In this document: positions 26,509 to 37,082 of the stretch, piece by piece
How the letters are laid out: each line of letters starts with the position of its first letter
Position numbering within the stretch: the stretch's first letter is position 1
Source: an uncultured Acholeplasmatales bacterium
Lineage (GTDB): Bacteria > Bacillota_I > Bacilli_A > Acholeplasmatales > Anaeroplasmataceae
Assembly (NCBI GenBank): GCA_944324795.1
Contig: CALUXR010000012.1
Location: 1 to 51,192, forward strand
Direction of reading: 5' to 3'
Length of the DNA stretch: 51,192 nt
Notes under the pieces: model-generated
Told to the model about the DNA's origin: nothing
The model's input: the letters and a program-made list of their open reading frames with translations, nothing else
Database searches by the model: none
Program-made: the position numbers and the translations under genes

Positions 26509-29500
26509 TGTTTTTATTTTCTCCTTTAACATTGTTTTGGCCATTAGAGGCTTTCTTTTTACGAATAATAATTATTGTAGTAACCACAACAGCAATTACA
26601 ACAACTCCAACAACAACACCAATAATAATCCACATAGTAGCATTGCCACCATTATTATCATCATTAGTGCTTGCTATACCATTATCAAGTAATTTAACTT
26701 CAGCAACATTAACATTATCATCTAAATTATTGCCATAGAAGATTATTTTTACATATTTAGCATCAAAACGACCTAAAGAATAAACTTCATCACCAATACC
26801 ATTAAAGTTTTGTCCATAGCTCATAGCCACATTATAATTTTGTCCATCTTCTGAATAATAGATATCAAAATAATATGTCTTTGTTACGCCACCATTAAAT
26901 CTAATTAAAATATCTGTAATTTGTTTTACATCAGCAAGCTCAAAAATAACTTCTTGTTTACTATTAGCATTTAGGCTTGTGTTATTTTGACCATCAATTA
27001 AGTTTTCAACTCCTGTTGGACCACTAACTTTTGCAACTTCAACTTGTTGATATGTTGCATATTCATTAGCAGCACTCATAGCATCTACAACAAATTTATA
27101 ATAATATGTTCTACTTTCACCTGTCGTTTTATCCGTTAAGGTTATTGTGCTATAATTATCAAATAATTCAGATTTATTAATAGTTAAATCATATTTTTCT
27201 TCATCATAAGTAACAGCAAAATCAGGAACTTGAGTTGACCCCTTACCTAATTTAACTAAATATGTATATTGATATGGATTGAATCTATATAAATAACCTT
27301 GACCTAAATCTTTATTAACATCAAGACTTGAGAAAGTAATATCTTCTGCAATAATATCAGGTAAAGCCGGCGTTGTATCAAGAGCCCATTCAGAAATTGG
27401 TTTTACTTCATAGCTTGTAAAATCAGTTACTTCTTCCATTGATGGAATGAATACAACACTTAATGTGCCACTTATAACATCATTTAATTCAATAACTAAT
27501 TTAGTTACACCATCATTATTTAAATTACAGAAATTACCGATAGTACCAGGTAGAGGAGTATTACCACTCATCTTTGTAAATGTACCAAGTTCACTTGCTA
27601 TATAAACATATAAGCTTTTATTATTTAATGTTAATCTAGCTAATTTATCATTTAAAATATCAACGCGAGCTTCAGTATGAGCACTCCAGTATAAAGTTGA
27701 TGGTTTTCTTAAATTAAATTCATCTTGAACCATAACTTTTGTTTTATTATCAAATACCATTAAACCACGTTGTAAATCTAACGCTTGAGCTTTATAAACT
27801 TTTGATAAATCAATTACACTAATACCAGAAACATCATTTGCTTCAAAGCGGGTGATAGGTGCATTTTCATTTGGGTCTTGAGTTAAGACAGGTTCTTCAT
27901 CTGGATTAATTACTAAAGTGTTTTGACCTTGAGCACCTTTTTTATAATATGTCCAACGTTGATAATCATAATCCCAATAGCCATCAGGTACTACAGTATT
28001 ATATGTTTCGTTAGAGAAATTACCGATAAATCTTTCACCTAAAGCATAAATTTCAAATGTACCACTATCTAAATTCTTATGTGAGAAATTGTTTGTATAA
28101 TCATTTACACCTTTTAAACCAGTATATAGACCCATTTCATCACCAAATTCAGATCTAAATGTTGCGATTTCATGATTCTTTAATAAGAAGTCAGTTTCTT
28201 CCATATTATGTAAATCTACTTTATCGAATAATCCAGGTTTATACCATAATAAATTTTGAATATTATATTGTTGATTTTGATGAGCTAATAATGGCAATAC
28301 TGCAGCATTTGTATTATTTTCATCAATTCTTGTATACCATAATAAAGCTGGTTGATTATTTGAATAATCAGATTCTGCATAATAGAATGATTCGTAATTT
28401 GGAGTTGATGTATATAATGGATAATTAATATAATCTCTTATACCTTCAATATCCCATAAACCAAATGAATTAATATTTCCTTCACTATCTTCACCATATA
28501 AGTTATATAATGTAGCAATTAAATTAACCATGTTACGATGAGCATAAATTGAATAAGATGGACCTTCAGGGAACCCACCAGATTCAGAATAATGTACTAA
28601 ACCTGTTTGAAGATATTTTAAAGCTGTAGAGAAAATATCAGCTGCCATTTCTCTTACATTGATATCACTTTCAATAACATTAGTGCCTGATGTAACTTTA
28701 GTATGAATCGTACCTTCATAATTCATTACAGATAATGCCGCAACAGCTAAGTTACCACAAACAAGTAAGCAGTGGTTATTACCATGAAGCAATACATTAA
28801 CATTATTTAAGTTTTCAAAGAAATAGAATCCTTCTTCATATAATGCTCTTAAGGTAATATCTTTTTGTTCAGCTGTTAAATAATCACTTAAATAGTTATA
28901 GGCAAAGGCAACACTGTATGTAACCATTGCTGCATCTAGGAAGCCATTAGAATCTTTACCCCAACTTAAACGAGTTGAAGTCTTATCGCCCCACTCTGAA
29001 TCTTTAACTACTTGTTCTAATTGACTCCAACACATATCTGCATATTTTTCATCACCAGTAACTTGATATAAAATTGCTAATTGTTCAAGTGCTGTTCTAG
29101 AAGATGCCGGAACACCAGAAGGAATAAATAATGTATATTCAGCTTCATAATATTCAATCCATGTTGTAATATATGGATCACCAGCTTCATAGCCTGCTCT
29201 TACTTCTTCTAACCATTCATCATTTGATAATAGGTAAACACCATTAAAATCAACATTAGCAAAATTGAAATCTTCTTCACCAGGAGCTACATAAACTGTA
29301 TTATTAAATACTACTGATTTATCATCTTTAGTAATTTTCATATTAAAATGATCATAACCAGTAAATCCTTCTGCAGGTATATAATTATAAATTATGGCAT
29401 GAATTAATTTACCTTGTGATTCTCTATATCTATCTTCTACTTCTTGAGCTTCACCATTATATAAAATATTAACAGTACCACCATTTTCAGTTGTAATAGT

Positions 29501-31201
29501 TAATGAACCATCTTCAGCACTACCTTTTACAGCCTTATAAGCTTCAGCTTTAGCATTACGATATGCTTGTTGTTCAGTGCTATTAGAGCCCATCTCACCA
29601 ACATTTATAGCTGGATATAAGACTTCAATATCAGTAGATTGAACTTGAATATACCCACCACCATATTTACCAGCAGCATCACCACCTACAGTTGCAGCAA
29701 TTTTATGGTCATAATTTGGTCTTGTAGGATTATCTTGCCACATCAATGGTATGTTTTTATCAGTAGTATGCCAATAATCTATAACTGTTATTTCGTCAGT
29801 AACTGGTGTAATCATTACTTTTACAGGAACTACTACATAACCTTTTTCAGCATCATATACTAATACTTCAAAAGTATCTACATTAGTCCCTGTTGTATAA
29901 TAATTCGCATCTGGGTTATAAACTATTTCATTATTATCATTGATGTAATAATCACCATGACTAGCGTCTGAATAAGGATATACAGTAAAGTTTTCACTTA
30001 CTTCTGATTTAATTTTAATAATGTTTGAACTATCTTCTTGAACCGTAATTGTATCACTTTCTGAATCTACTTGTGCAGTTATACCATTTTCAATACCTAC
30101 TGCTACTAATACTTCTCTTTTAAAACCTTCAAGAACATCTACAACTGTAATATTAGCTACGCCATTACTTTTAGCTGTAATTAAACCAGTTTTAGATACT
30201 GTAGCTACATCTTCATTATCAGATACATAACTATATTCAAAAGGAATTGTAGAAGCAGGAACAGTTGAACAATTAATTTGAGCAGTTTGACCCACAGTTA
30301 ATTTTTCAACTTCTTTTTCAACCATAAATGCAGTATGATCTAAACTTATTACACGATACACATGAACATTATCGAAGAAAACCTCACCACTATTATTAGC
30401 AAAATATAATTCTAATCTTAGATTTTCACCTTCAGCAACTCTAAATACAGGAGATGTATAAGTGCCCATTTCAAATGTTCCGCTTAATCTTGTAGTTGTT
30501 GTTTGACCATATTGATTATTTAAATTTAATCTTAAGAAACAGTTAGTATTATCTACATTAATACCTTCTATATCAGCTTCTACATAATATTCACCAGCAG
30601 GAATATCTGTTAAATCTTTATATAAATTAGCATAATATTGAGTTGGATGATTATAGTGAATCATATGATTACCATTTTCAGGATCAGTATATAATTCAAC
30701 TACTTGATCAGCACCTACAACGGCACCGCCTGTATATAGGCGCCATCCAGCTATTTCTTGATTTGATTCACGCCATCTAGATCCTTCAGGAATAGTATCA
30801 AATCCAGGATCTGGGTTAAAGTCCTCTAGATTTACTTTAACAGTAAATTCAGAATAATAGTCATCACTTTCAGCAGTAATAACTACTCCAGCTTCATCGC
30901 TAGCTCTTAAAGCCATCATGCGGTTTAAAGAAGGATTAATATAAACTACTTCTTCATCTTCAATTGTATAAGTTATTTTTGTATCATCTGTTACATATGG
31001 CATAAAATAATCTTCAAGATTAATTTCATCCCCAACAGATAAACCATATTTTAAATCTTCATTTAAGTTTGTTAATTGCAATAAAGCTCCTTTATCGCTA
31101 GCTCTTTTCAGGTTGGAGCCGCTCGCATGAGCGACTACCCCTGAACAAATAACAAACACTAATAAGAAGAAGGCAAATAAAGAAACTATTTTTCTTTTCA
31201 T
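26501..31201 (-). CDS. Giant membrane-anchored heparinase II/III-family protein
   Basis: 1566 residues. Order: signal peptide ending near VVAHA; an Ig/cadherin-like region; a carbohydrate-binding-like domain (about 125-290); a BIG2-type Ig domain (about 295-370); more beta domains; the heparinase II/III helical and beta-sheet core (about 660-1230) with HGNNHCLLVCGNL (about 805), GGFPEGPSYSIYAHRN (about 873) and HKNLDSGTFEIYALGERFIGN; an F5/8-type discoidin domain (about 1410-1525); then one TM helix and a KKK tail. There is no LPXTG motif. It probably cleaves a uronic-acid polysaccharide at the cell surface; heparin, heparan and other GAGs are all possible. It overlaps the binding-protein gene at its 3' end. 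Confidence 0.87.
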   Translation of the reverse strand: MKRKIVSLFAFFLLVFVICSGVVAHASGSNLKRASDKGALLQLTNLNEDLKYGLSVGDEINLEDYFMPYVTDDTKITYTIEDEEVVYINPSLNRMMALRASDEAGVVITAESDDYYSEFTVKVNLEDFNPDPGFDTIPEGSRWRESNQEIAGWRLYTGGAVVGADQVVELYTDPENGNHMIHYNHPTQYYANLYKDLTDIPAGEYYVEADIEGINVDNTNCFLRLNLNNQYGQTTTTRLSGTFEMGTYTSPVFRVAEGENLRLELYFANNSGEVFFDNVHVYRVISLDHTAFMVEKEVEKLTVGQTAQINCSTVPASTIPFEYSYVSDNEDVATVSKTGLITAKSNGVANITVVDVLEGFKREVLVAVGIENGITAQVDSESDTITVQEDSSNIIKIKSEVSENFTVYPYSDASHGDYYINDNNEIVYNPDANYYTTGTNVDTFEVLVYDAEKGYVVVPVKVMITPVTDEITVIDYWHTTDKNIPLMWQDNPTRPNYDHKIAATVGGDAAGKYGGGYIQVQSTDIEVLYPAINVGEMGSNSTEQQAYRNAKAEAYKAVKGSAEDGSLTITTENGGTVNILYNGEAQEVEDRYRESQGKLIHAIIYNYIPAEGFTGYDHFNMKITKDDKSVVFNNTVYVAPGEEDFNFANVDFNGVYLLSNDEWLEEVRAGYEAGDPYITTWIEYYEAEYTLFIPSGVPASSRTALEQLAILYQVTGDEKYADMCWSQLEQVVKDSEWGDKTSTRLSWGKDSNGFLDAAMVTYSVAFAYNYLSDYLTAEQKDITLRALYEEGFYFFENLNNVNVLLHGNNHCLLVCGNLAVAALSVMNYEGTIHTKVTSGTNVIESDINVREMAADIFSTALKYLQTGLVHYSESGGFPEGPSYSIYAHRNMVNLIATLYNLYGEDSEGNINSFGLWDIEGIRDYINYPLYTSTPNYESFYYAESDYSNNQPALLWYTRIDENNTNAAVLPLLAHQNQQYNIQNLLWYKPGLFDKVDLHNMEETDFLLKNHEIATFRSEFGDEMGLYTGLKGVNDYTNNFSHKNLDSGTFEIYALGERFIGNFSNETYNTVVPDGYWDYDYQRWTYYKKGAQGQNTLVINPDEEPVLTQDPNENAPITRFEANDVSGISVIDLSKVYKAQALDLQRGLMVFDNKTKVMVQDEFNLRKPSTLYWSAHTEARVDILNDKLARLTLNNKSLYVYIASELGTFTKMSGNTPLPGTIGNFCNLNNDGVTKLVIELNDVISGTLSVVFIPSMEEVTDFTSYEVKPISEWALDTTPALPDIIAEDITFSSLDVNKDLGQGYLYRFNPYQYTYLVKLGKGSTQVPDFAVTYDEEKYDLTINKSELFDNYSTITLTDKTTGESRTYYYKFVVDAMSAANEYATYQQVEVAKVSGPTGVENLIDGQNNTSLNANSKQEVIFELADVKQITDILIRFNGGVTKTYYFDIYYSEDGQNYNVAMSYGQNFNGIGDEVYSLGRFDAKYVKIIFYGNNLDDNVNVAEVKLLDNGIASTNDDNNGGNATMWIIIGVVVGVVVIAVVVTTIIIIRKKKASNGQNNVKGENKNNV

Positions 31202-31229
31202 AAAATTCTCCTTATTTATTTTTTATAAT

Positions 31230-33860
31230 TTATTGTTGTTTTTTCTTTTTTAAAACGATAAATACTACTACACCAGCAATTACTACTACAGCAACAACCG
31301 CAACAACGATACCAACAATCATACCAGTATTATTTGAAGCAGGTTCTTCAGGTTCATCAACTGGTTCACTTGGATCTTCTGGTTCACTTGGATCTTCTGG
31401 TTCAGTTGGTTCACTTGGATCAGTTGGATCTTCTGGTTCAGTTGGCTCACTTGGTTCATCAGCAGCAGCTTTAACTGTTACATTAATTGTTATAGATATT
31501 GTTTTATCATCAGCTGATGTTAAAGTAATAGTTGTACTACCTGCAGCGGCTGGAACGATATATAATTGACCATCAACAATTGATGCATTTGATACAACTG
31601 TATTATCCGCTATACTAATTAAAATTTCACTTGTAGCATTTTCTGGTGTTAAAGTTACAGGAGTACTAAATGCTTTATTATCTACTTCAATTTCAACAGA
31701 TTTAGCTACTTCAATTTCAGTTACTTCAACTTTAATATCAACTACAACATTTAAATATAATTTCTTACCAGCAGCTTCAACAGTTATTATTGTTTGACCA
31801 TCAGCTACAGCTGTAATTAGACCTTTATCACTAATTGTAGCAACTTCAGGATTAGCACTTGTATATTTAACATCACCTAATATTGCAGCTGTAGGTATTT
31901 GTAAAACATTTAATTGAGCTGTAGCACCAGCTTTTTCTAATGTGTAGTTAGGTGCACTTACTTCACTTTCTGCAAGTGAAACATCACCAACATTTCCTTC
32001 AACGCCGATTAAATCAACATTACCGTCTGCTTTTACTAATTGCGGATGAGCAACGTATGTTGTCATACCATTAGTTGTATTCCAAGAAACTAATTCAATT
32101 TTTAAACCATCTAATCTAGCTTCATCATAATTTAAAATAGGACCAGTAATTTTCACCCATTTGTCTGTTCCTATAGTTGAACTTTCTGTTCTTAATTCTT
32201 TGTGGAATAATGTATTATACGTATAACCTAATTCACCAGCTTCATTTAAAGCTTCTTTATAACCATCAATTTTTAAATCAACACGACCAGCAGTTCCACC
32301 TACTAGTTTTACATAAATTACTAATTGATAATTTTGATTTGCTTCTAATTTGTCGCCTGGAACCCATGCTAAAACGTTTGAAGCTGCACCAGATGAACCT
32401 TTATATGCAAATACCGGACCATACATTTCATCATTACTAACTGTTATAGGTGAATAATCATGACCACTATAACTACCTGATTGATATTTAATATCCGCTG
32501 TTTCAACAACTGCACCTGATTCAGCAAATTGAGAACCTACTGTTGGATAAGTCAAACATATACCATCAGTAACTTTAATTTTTACTGTTAAAGTTGCGTC
32601 GCCTTTATCATGAGAATTAATTATCAAATTAGCTTCGCCAGCACCAATAGCCGTAATATTAGAACCGTTTAGTGAATAAACTTTGTTATCAGCTTCAGAT
32701 ACATAATCTAATGATGGATCTGTAGCATATAGAGGAGCTATGTCAAATAAATTATCTAAATCATATACTTCACCTTTTACTAACTCAATAGTGTTATTGG
32801 CAAATTGATTTTTTAAACTAATTGATTCAACTAAATTTTCACCTGATGCTTGAGCAACTGTAATATCTTTTGTTGTTACACTCTTAATTAGTGGGTCATT
32901 AAAGTTATAAGTAATAGTTGTTGTACCAGGACCAACAGCAACAAATTTATTATTATCTTCATTATATTCCAATACGTTTTCTGTAGAGAATGATGGTGTC
33001 CAATTATCATTGATTGATAAATCATATTCTTGATTTTCTGCTACAACTGTCGGATCTAAAGTTACTTCTTCATTTATTTCTAAATTTTCAGCTGGAATTT
33101 CAGGGGCAGTTGCAACACCACCATTATATGGTCCAAAGTGCATATAATCTAAATCTAAATAGTCATCAGCACTTACATAACCAACTTGAATAGAAGGGCA
33201 ATATATTTGACCGATAAAATCTGCAGTATTTTTTATATCTGCACTATATAAATGTTCACCATTTAAATATACATGGTATCTATCTCTATTTGGATTTTCA
33301 GTATCGTTGTTTTTTCCATTCTCTTCAAATACAACAGCAACTTCATACCATGTATCTGCTTCTAAGCCATTATCGTACCTAGTTCCTGTAATGGTTTTTT
33401 CACTAGAACCATCATGATATATTAGTTTATTTTCTCTTAAGCCAATTAAATTTAATGTTAATGAACCACTAGATAAACCAATATTAGCAGATGGAAAATA
33501 TAAGCGAACATTAGTAGCTTTAACAGAATTTGTTCTAAATCTGATTTTTGCTACTGCATTTTCATCAGGGATATTATAAAATACACTTTGACCTTCTTGT
33601 TTGCATCTAAAATCAACGCCTAAGGTTCCAGTACTTTCAGCTCTTGAAATTCTTAAAATACCATCACCTTCATTCAAAGAATTAACTGTGAAATTAGTTC
33701 CTGGGGTACTATGTAGATCAAAAATAGTATTACTTTCAATTGTTTCCACATATTTAAAGTCTTGACTATATGATATGTTTTCTTCCGCATTTACTTTTGG
33801 TAATGCTAGAGCAGATAGGGCTATACCACCAAGGGCTAAGCCTAAAAATAACTTTTTCAT
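31230..33860 (-). CDS. Membrane-anchored surface protein with LamG-like and BIG2 Ig-like domains
   Basis: 876 residues. A signal peptide (LALGGIALSALALPKVNA) is followed by a concanavalin/LamG-like domain (about 30-250: AKIRFRTNSVKATNVRLYFPS, WYEVAVVFEENGKN, RYHVYLNGEHLYS). Then come Ig-like repeats, including a BIG2 unit (YTSANPEVATISDKGLITAVADGQTIITV), and a Pro/Glu/Ser repeat linker (about 800-842, SEPTEPEDPTDPSEP). One TM helix and KKKKQQ end the protein. It is probably a polysaccharide-binding adhesin or scaffold that holds GAGs near the lyases. No catalytic domain is seen. It is preceded by a GC-rich hairpin (33895-33919) and an AAGGA site. Confidence 0.82.
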   Translation of the reverse strand: MKKLFLGLALGGIALSALALPKVNAEENISYSQDFKYVETIESNTIFDLHSTPGTNFTVNSLNEGDGILRISRAESTGTLGVDFRCKQEGQSVFYNIPDENAVAKIRFRTNSVKATNVRLYFPSANIGLSSGSLTLNLIGLRENKLIYHDGSSEKTITGTRYDNGLEADTWYEVAVVFEENGKNNDTENPNRDRYHVYLNGEHLYSADIKNTADFIGQIYCPSIQVGYVSADDYLDLDYMHFGPYNGGVATAPEIPAENLEINEEVTLDPTVVAENQEYDLSINDNWTPSFSTENVLEYNEDNNKFVAVGPGTTTITYNFNDPLIKSVTTKDITVAQASGENLVESISLKNQFANNTIELVKGEVYDLDNLFDIAPLYATDPSLDYVSEADNKVYSLNGSNITAIGAGEANLIINSHDKGDATLTVKIKVTDGICLTYPTVGSQFAESGAVVETADIKYQSGSYSGHDYSPITVSNDEMYGPVFAYKGSSGAASNVLAWVPGDKLEANQNYQLVIYVKLVGGTAGRVDLKIDGYKEALNEAGELGYTYNTLFHKELRTESSTIGTDKWVKITGPILNYDEARLDGLKIELVSWNTTNGMTTYVAHPQLVKADGNVDLIGVEGNVGDVSLAESEVSAPNYTLEKAGATAQLNVLQIPTAAILGDVKYTSANPEVATISDKGLITAVADGQTIITVEAAGKKLYLNVVVDIKVEVTEIEVAKSVEIEVDNKAFSTPVTLTPENATSEILISIADNTVVSNASIVDGQLYIVPAAAGSTTITLTSADDKTISITINVTVKAAADEPSEPTEPEDPTDPSEPTEPEDPSEPEDPSEPVDEPEEPASNNTGMIVGIVVAVVAVVVIAGVVVFIVLKKKKQQ

Positions 33861-33894
33861 TTTCTTTTTATCCTTTCATAAAACTTTGTTTTTT

Positions 33895-33919
33895 GGGGTG
33901 GTGGTTATATACCCACCCC
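33895..33919 (-). promoter_or_regulatory. GC-rich intergenic hairpin inside the GAG operon
   Basis: GGGGTGG (33895-33901) pairs with CCACCCC (33913-33919) across an 11-nt AT-rich loop. On the minus-strand transcript it is followed by A's, not U's, so it is not a terminator for that direction. Placed between the permease and surface-protein genes, it may block exonucleases or set unequal expression within the operon. Confidence 0.6.
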
Positions 33920-33944
33920 CGTATATTTTTTGTAAAAATAAAAT

Positions 33945-34850
33945 TTATTTTACAGAACCAACCATAACACCTTTTTTGAAGTATTTTTGGATTAATGGGA
34001 ATAATATAACCATCGGAATGATTGCTATTATAATTAATGCATAAGCTGATACTAATCCTTCAAATGGATTTGATGATGTTTCACTACCAGCTGATTGTAA
34101 TATTTTTTTAACAATTACTTGTAATGGGTACAATTCATCTTTCTTTAATACTATTTCTGCCCAGAAATAACCATTCCATCTATCTATTGCATAGAATAAG
34201 CCTATTGTTGTTAATCCAGGAATACTTGATGGGACATATATGTTAAATAAAATTCTAAAATGTGATGCACCATCAATTTGAGCACATTCATCAATATCTT
34301 GAGGTATGGCTTGGAAATATGTTTTCATTAGAATTACATTGTAACCTGAAATTGCAAATGGTAATAAAATACCTAAATAATTACCTGTCATACCAAAATT
34401 ATCAATATTCACATAAGTTGCAATCATACCAGGTTTTAACCACATTGTCATAGCTATCATAACTGTGAATATTTTAACTATCTTTAAACCCTTACGAGAT
34501 AGGACATATGCACATGTGACAGTTATGAATAAACTTATAGCTGTACCTAAAATAGTAATTAATATTGTATTACCATAAGCACGCCAAATATCAGTATTTT
34601 TTAAATGTTCTGATAAATATTCCATTGTAAATCCTTGAGGGATTATAATAAATTCATTAGCATTTACTGATTCTCTCATTAATGTTGGATTAGAAACAGC
34701 TGATAAGAATAAATACCAAATTGGATATAAGAACAATAAAGATAAAACTATTAGTAAACCATTATTTACATAACCTAAAATATTATCTACTGTAAGTCTT
34801 TTCTTTAATGCTTGAACTACTCTTGAATCTTTTTTCAATGTTCCTTGCAT
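33945..34850 (-). CDS. Sugar ABC transporter permease, LplC/MalG-type
   Basis: Start set at 34850 (MQGTLKKDSRVVQ) because AGGTGA lies 3-4 nt upstream, although an earlier in-frame ATG at 34865 exists. About 301 residues with six predicted membrane helices (LLIVLSLLFLYPIWYLFLSAV; TILITILGTAISLFITVTCAYVLS; ...; SAYALIIIAIIPMVILFPLIQKYFKKG). The cytoplasmic EAA-type loop reads DIDECAQIDGASHFRILFNIYVPSS. The family (COG0395, LplC-like) imports oligosaccharides. Its partner permease ends 8 nt upstream. It is the likely route for GAG di- or oligosaccharides bound by the lipoprotein at 24931-26508. Confidence 0.92.
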   Translation of the reverse strand: MQGTLKKDSRVVQALKKRLTVDNILGYVNNGLLIVLSLLFLYPIWYLFLSAVSNPTLMRESVNANEFIIIPQGFTMEYLSEHLKNTDIWRAYGNTILITILGTAISLFITVTCAYVLSRKGLKIVKIFTVMIAMTMWLKPGMIATYVNIDNFGMTGNYLGILLPFAISGYNVILMKTYFQAIPQDIDECAQIDGASHFRILFNIYVPSSIPGLTTIGLFYAIDRWNGYFWAEIVLKKDELYPLQVIVKKILQSAGSETSSNPFEGLVSAYALIIIAIIPMVILFPLIQKYFKKGVMVGSVK

Positions 34851-34858
34851 CTTATCAC

Positions 34859-35830
34859 CTACCATAAAGCTGTACTACTTAGCCGTTTTGATATAGAATT
34901 TACAACGGACACTAAGACGACTGCAACCACCGCATCAAACAGACCAATTGTCGCGGCTAAGCCATAATTTGCTTGACCATACATTGGGGATAATGATACG
35001 TTATATACATAAGTACTAATAATTTCAGACACTTCTGTATTATATTTATTTTGTAATAATAATACTTTTTCATAACCTAAAGACATTAATTTACCAACTT
35101 TTAAAATTAAAGTTGTAATAATTGTAGGAGCAATACCAGGAAGAGTTACATGCCATATTTGTTTAAATTTACCTGCACCTTCAATACTTGCTGCTTCATA
35201 TAATGAAGTATCAATAGCTGATAATGCTGCTAAATAAATTAATGAGTTATATCCTACCGTTTGCCATAATTCCATTAATGCATAAATCCAACGAAATGCA
35301 GACGGATTTTCTAATAAATTTTGTCTATTCATACCACAAGCTACTAAAATATTTGTTAACATACCTGTGTCAGCTTTTAAAAACTCAATCAACATGTTGC
35401 AAACTACTACGGCTGAAATGAAGAATGGTAAGAATGTTGCAGTTTGAGTTAAACCTTTAACAACTCTACTTTTCGATTCATAAATAGCTATAGCTAAAAT
35501 GATTGCACATGGGAAACCTATAACAAGTACTAATACATTTAATAATAGTGTATTTAATAATAAAGTAACAAAATTTTCTGCAGTAAAAAATTTTATATAG
35601 TTTGTTAAGCCAATGAAATCGCTACCAAAAATTCCTGCTCTTGTTGAATAATCTTGAAATGACATAATCAAGTTTATAGCAAATGGTAAAAATACAAATA
35701 ATACAACCCAAAGGAAAGCTGGTAGGAATAATAAATATATTTGCCATGTATCACGGAAATATTTAGCCCATTTACCAGGTCTTTTAATTTCGGTTGCTTC
35801 TTGCATTTCTAAAGATTGTGTTTCTTGCAC
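34859..35830 (-). CDS. Sugar ABC transporter permease, LplB-type
   Basis: Start set at a GTG at 35830 (VQETQSLEMQEATEIKR), because AGGAGG sits 7 nt upstream; the ATG at 35860 lacks such a site. About 323 residues with six membrane helices (IYLLFLPAFLWVVLFVFLPFAINLIMSF first). The EAA loop is TSLYEAASIEGAGKFKQIWHVTLPGI. It matches the COG4209/LplB permeases that pair with LplC and a large binding lipoprotein. It is immediately downstream of the GH88 gene. This order (hydrolase, permeases, lyases, binding protein) supports import of unsaturated oligosaccharides. The final gene call is firm; the transported sugar is inferred. Confidence 0.92.
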   Translation of the reverse strand: MQETQSLEMQEATEIKRPGKWAKYFRDTWQIYLLFLPAFLWVVLFVFLPFAINLIMSFQDYSTRAGIFGSDFIGLTNYIKFFTAENFVTLLLNTLLLNVLVLVIGFPCAIILAIAIYESKSRVVKGLTQTATFLPFFISAVVVCNMLIEFLKADTGMLTNILVACGMNRQNLLENPSAFRWIYALMELWQTVGYNSLIYLAALSAIDTSLYEAASIEGAGKFKQIWHVTLPGIAPTIITTLILKVGKLMSLGYEKVLLLQNKYNTEVSEIISTYVYNVSLSPMYGQANYGLAATIGLFDAVVAVVLVSVVNSISKRLSSTALW

Positions 35831-35841
35831 TTTTAAGCCTC

Positions 35842-37068
35842 CTACCAATAGGAATCCCAATCTTTGTATAATCTAGTTAATAATTCTACAAAGAAATAAT
35901 CCCCAAAAATTAAATATTCATCGATGCCAAGTCCACCTTTGAAATGATATACACCATGCTTTAATATTCCTTCATTGTTTGTACCTAAATAATTGTCACA
36001 TAAGGACTTAGTTATATGTAGGCAAGCGTTTTCATAAATAATTCTAGATTCATCGCTAATAGGAATATATTTAAGCATTTCCGACATACCTATTGCAGCA
36101 ACTGCTGCGGCACTTGAATCGCGTTTTGTATCTTTTTCAGTTAACATTAAATCCCAATGACAAATAAAATCTTCTGGTAAACGATTTAAGAAATAGTTTG
36201 CTAATTTTTTAGCTAGTTCTATTAAATCATAATCTTTTGTATATTTATACGATGTAGGGAACCCCATAATTCCCCATGCTTGCCCACGTGCCCAACAAGA
36301 GTCATCTGAAAATCCTTGATGAGTAGCACCAAAACGAGGTTTACCAGTAATTGTGTCCATATAAAATGTATGATAAGTTGAAGCATCAGGTCTAACAATA
36401 TATTTCATAGCTTGATGGACATGATTCCAAGCTTTTTGATAATAATGTTTTTCTGGGTCAAATTTATCAGCAAAATACATCAACGGAATATTTAAATTAC
36501 AATCTATAATCATACGACCACGTTGATTCTCGTCATTCATATCGCCCCAGGCTTGAAATATTTTAGCTGTATCGATATATCTCTTATCTAATAATTCAGC
36601 AGCCATGAGTGACGTTTCTAAAGCTCTTTTAGAACCAGTTAACTTATAATCGGCGACAGTTGTCAAAGAATATAAGAAACCAATATCATGATGATTTAAA
36701 CCGGCTTCTGTTTCATTTTTATGATAATAATTTTCTATTCTTTGTCTAAATGATTCCGAATGTTTTTGTGCTTCTATTTTATATTTTTCATCATTAGTAT
36801 ATTCATATACTAACCATAAAATACCTGTCCAAAAAGATGTTGTCCAAACAGAATCAAAATTACTATCATTCCAAACTAAATTCCCAACAGCCCCATATAC
36901 GTAATTGTGACTCGCTGCAGTAGGGAATATATCATCATGAAATTTTAACAACATATGATCTACTATTCCGACTACTTTATCTAAAGTCTTTTTAACATCT
37001 TCTTTCGTGAAATTAGGACGCTTAAAGTAATCTTCTCTTGTAACTTTTTCTAAAATTACTGAGTTCAT
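35842..37068 (-). CDS. ugl: GH88 unsaturated glucuronyl hydrolase
   Basis: Start set at 37068 (MNSVILEKVTREDYF) with GGAG 7 nt upstream; 408 residues. GH88 hallmarks are present: WNDSNFDSVWTTSFWTGILWLVYE with the first active-site Asp; HHDIGFLYS; GRMIIDCNLNIPLMYF with the second Asp, the likely acid/base; and DDSCWARGQAWGIMGF. These enzymes hydrate and split the unsaturated uronic acid from disaccharides made by polysaccharide lyases. No signal peptide, so it acts in the cytoplasm after import. It stands second in the main operon, directly before the transport genes, and explains what happens to the imported lyase products. Confidence 0.95.
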   Translation of the reverse strand: MNSVILEKVTREDYFKRPNFTKEDVKKTLDKVVGIVDHMLLKFHDDIFPTAASHNYVYGAVGNLVWNDSNFDSVWTTSFWTGILWLVYEYTNDEKYKIEAQKHSESFRQRIENYYHKNETEAGLNHHDIGFLYSLTTVADYKLTGSKRALETSLMAAELLDKRYIDTAKIFQAWGDMNDENQRGRMIIDCNLNIPLMYFADKFDPEKHYYQKAWNHVHQAMKYIVRPDASTYHTFYMDTITGKPRFGATHQGFSDDSCWARGQAWGIMGFPTSYKYTKDYDLIELAKKLANYFLNRLPEDFICHWDLMLTEKDTKRDSSAAAVAAIGMSEMLKYIPISDESRIIYENACLHITKSLCDNYLGTNNEGILKHGVYHFKGGLGIDEYLIFGDYFFVELLTRLYKDWDSYW

Positions 37069-37082
37069 TTTCTTTCTCCTTT

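Noticed and set aside
31330-31470. Tandem short repeats (TTCTGGTTCACTTGGATC-like units), considered as a CRISPR or satellite array.
   Set aside because: They are in frame and encode the Pro/Glu/Ser linker of the LamG/Ig surface protein; there are no unique spacers.
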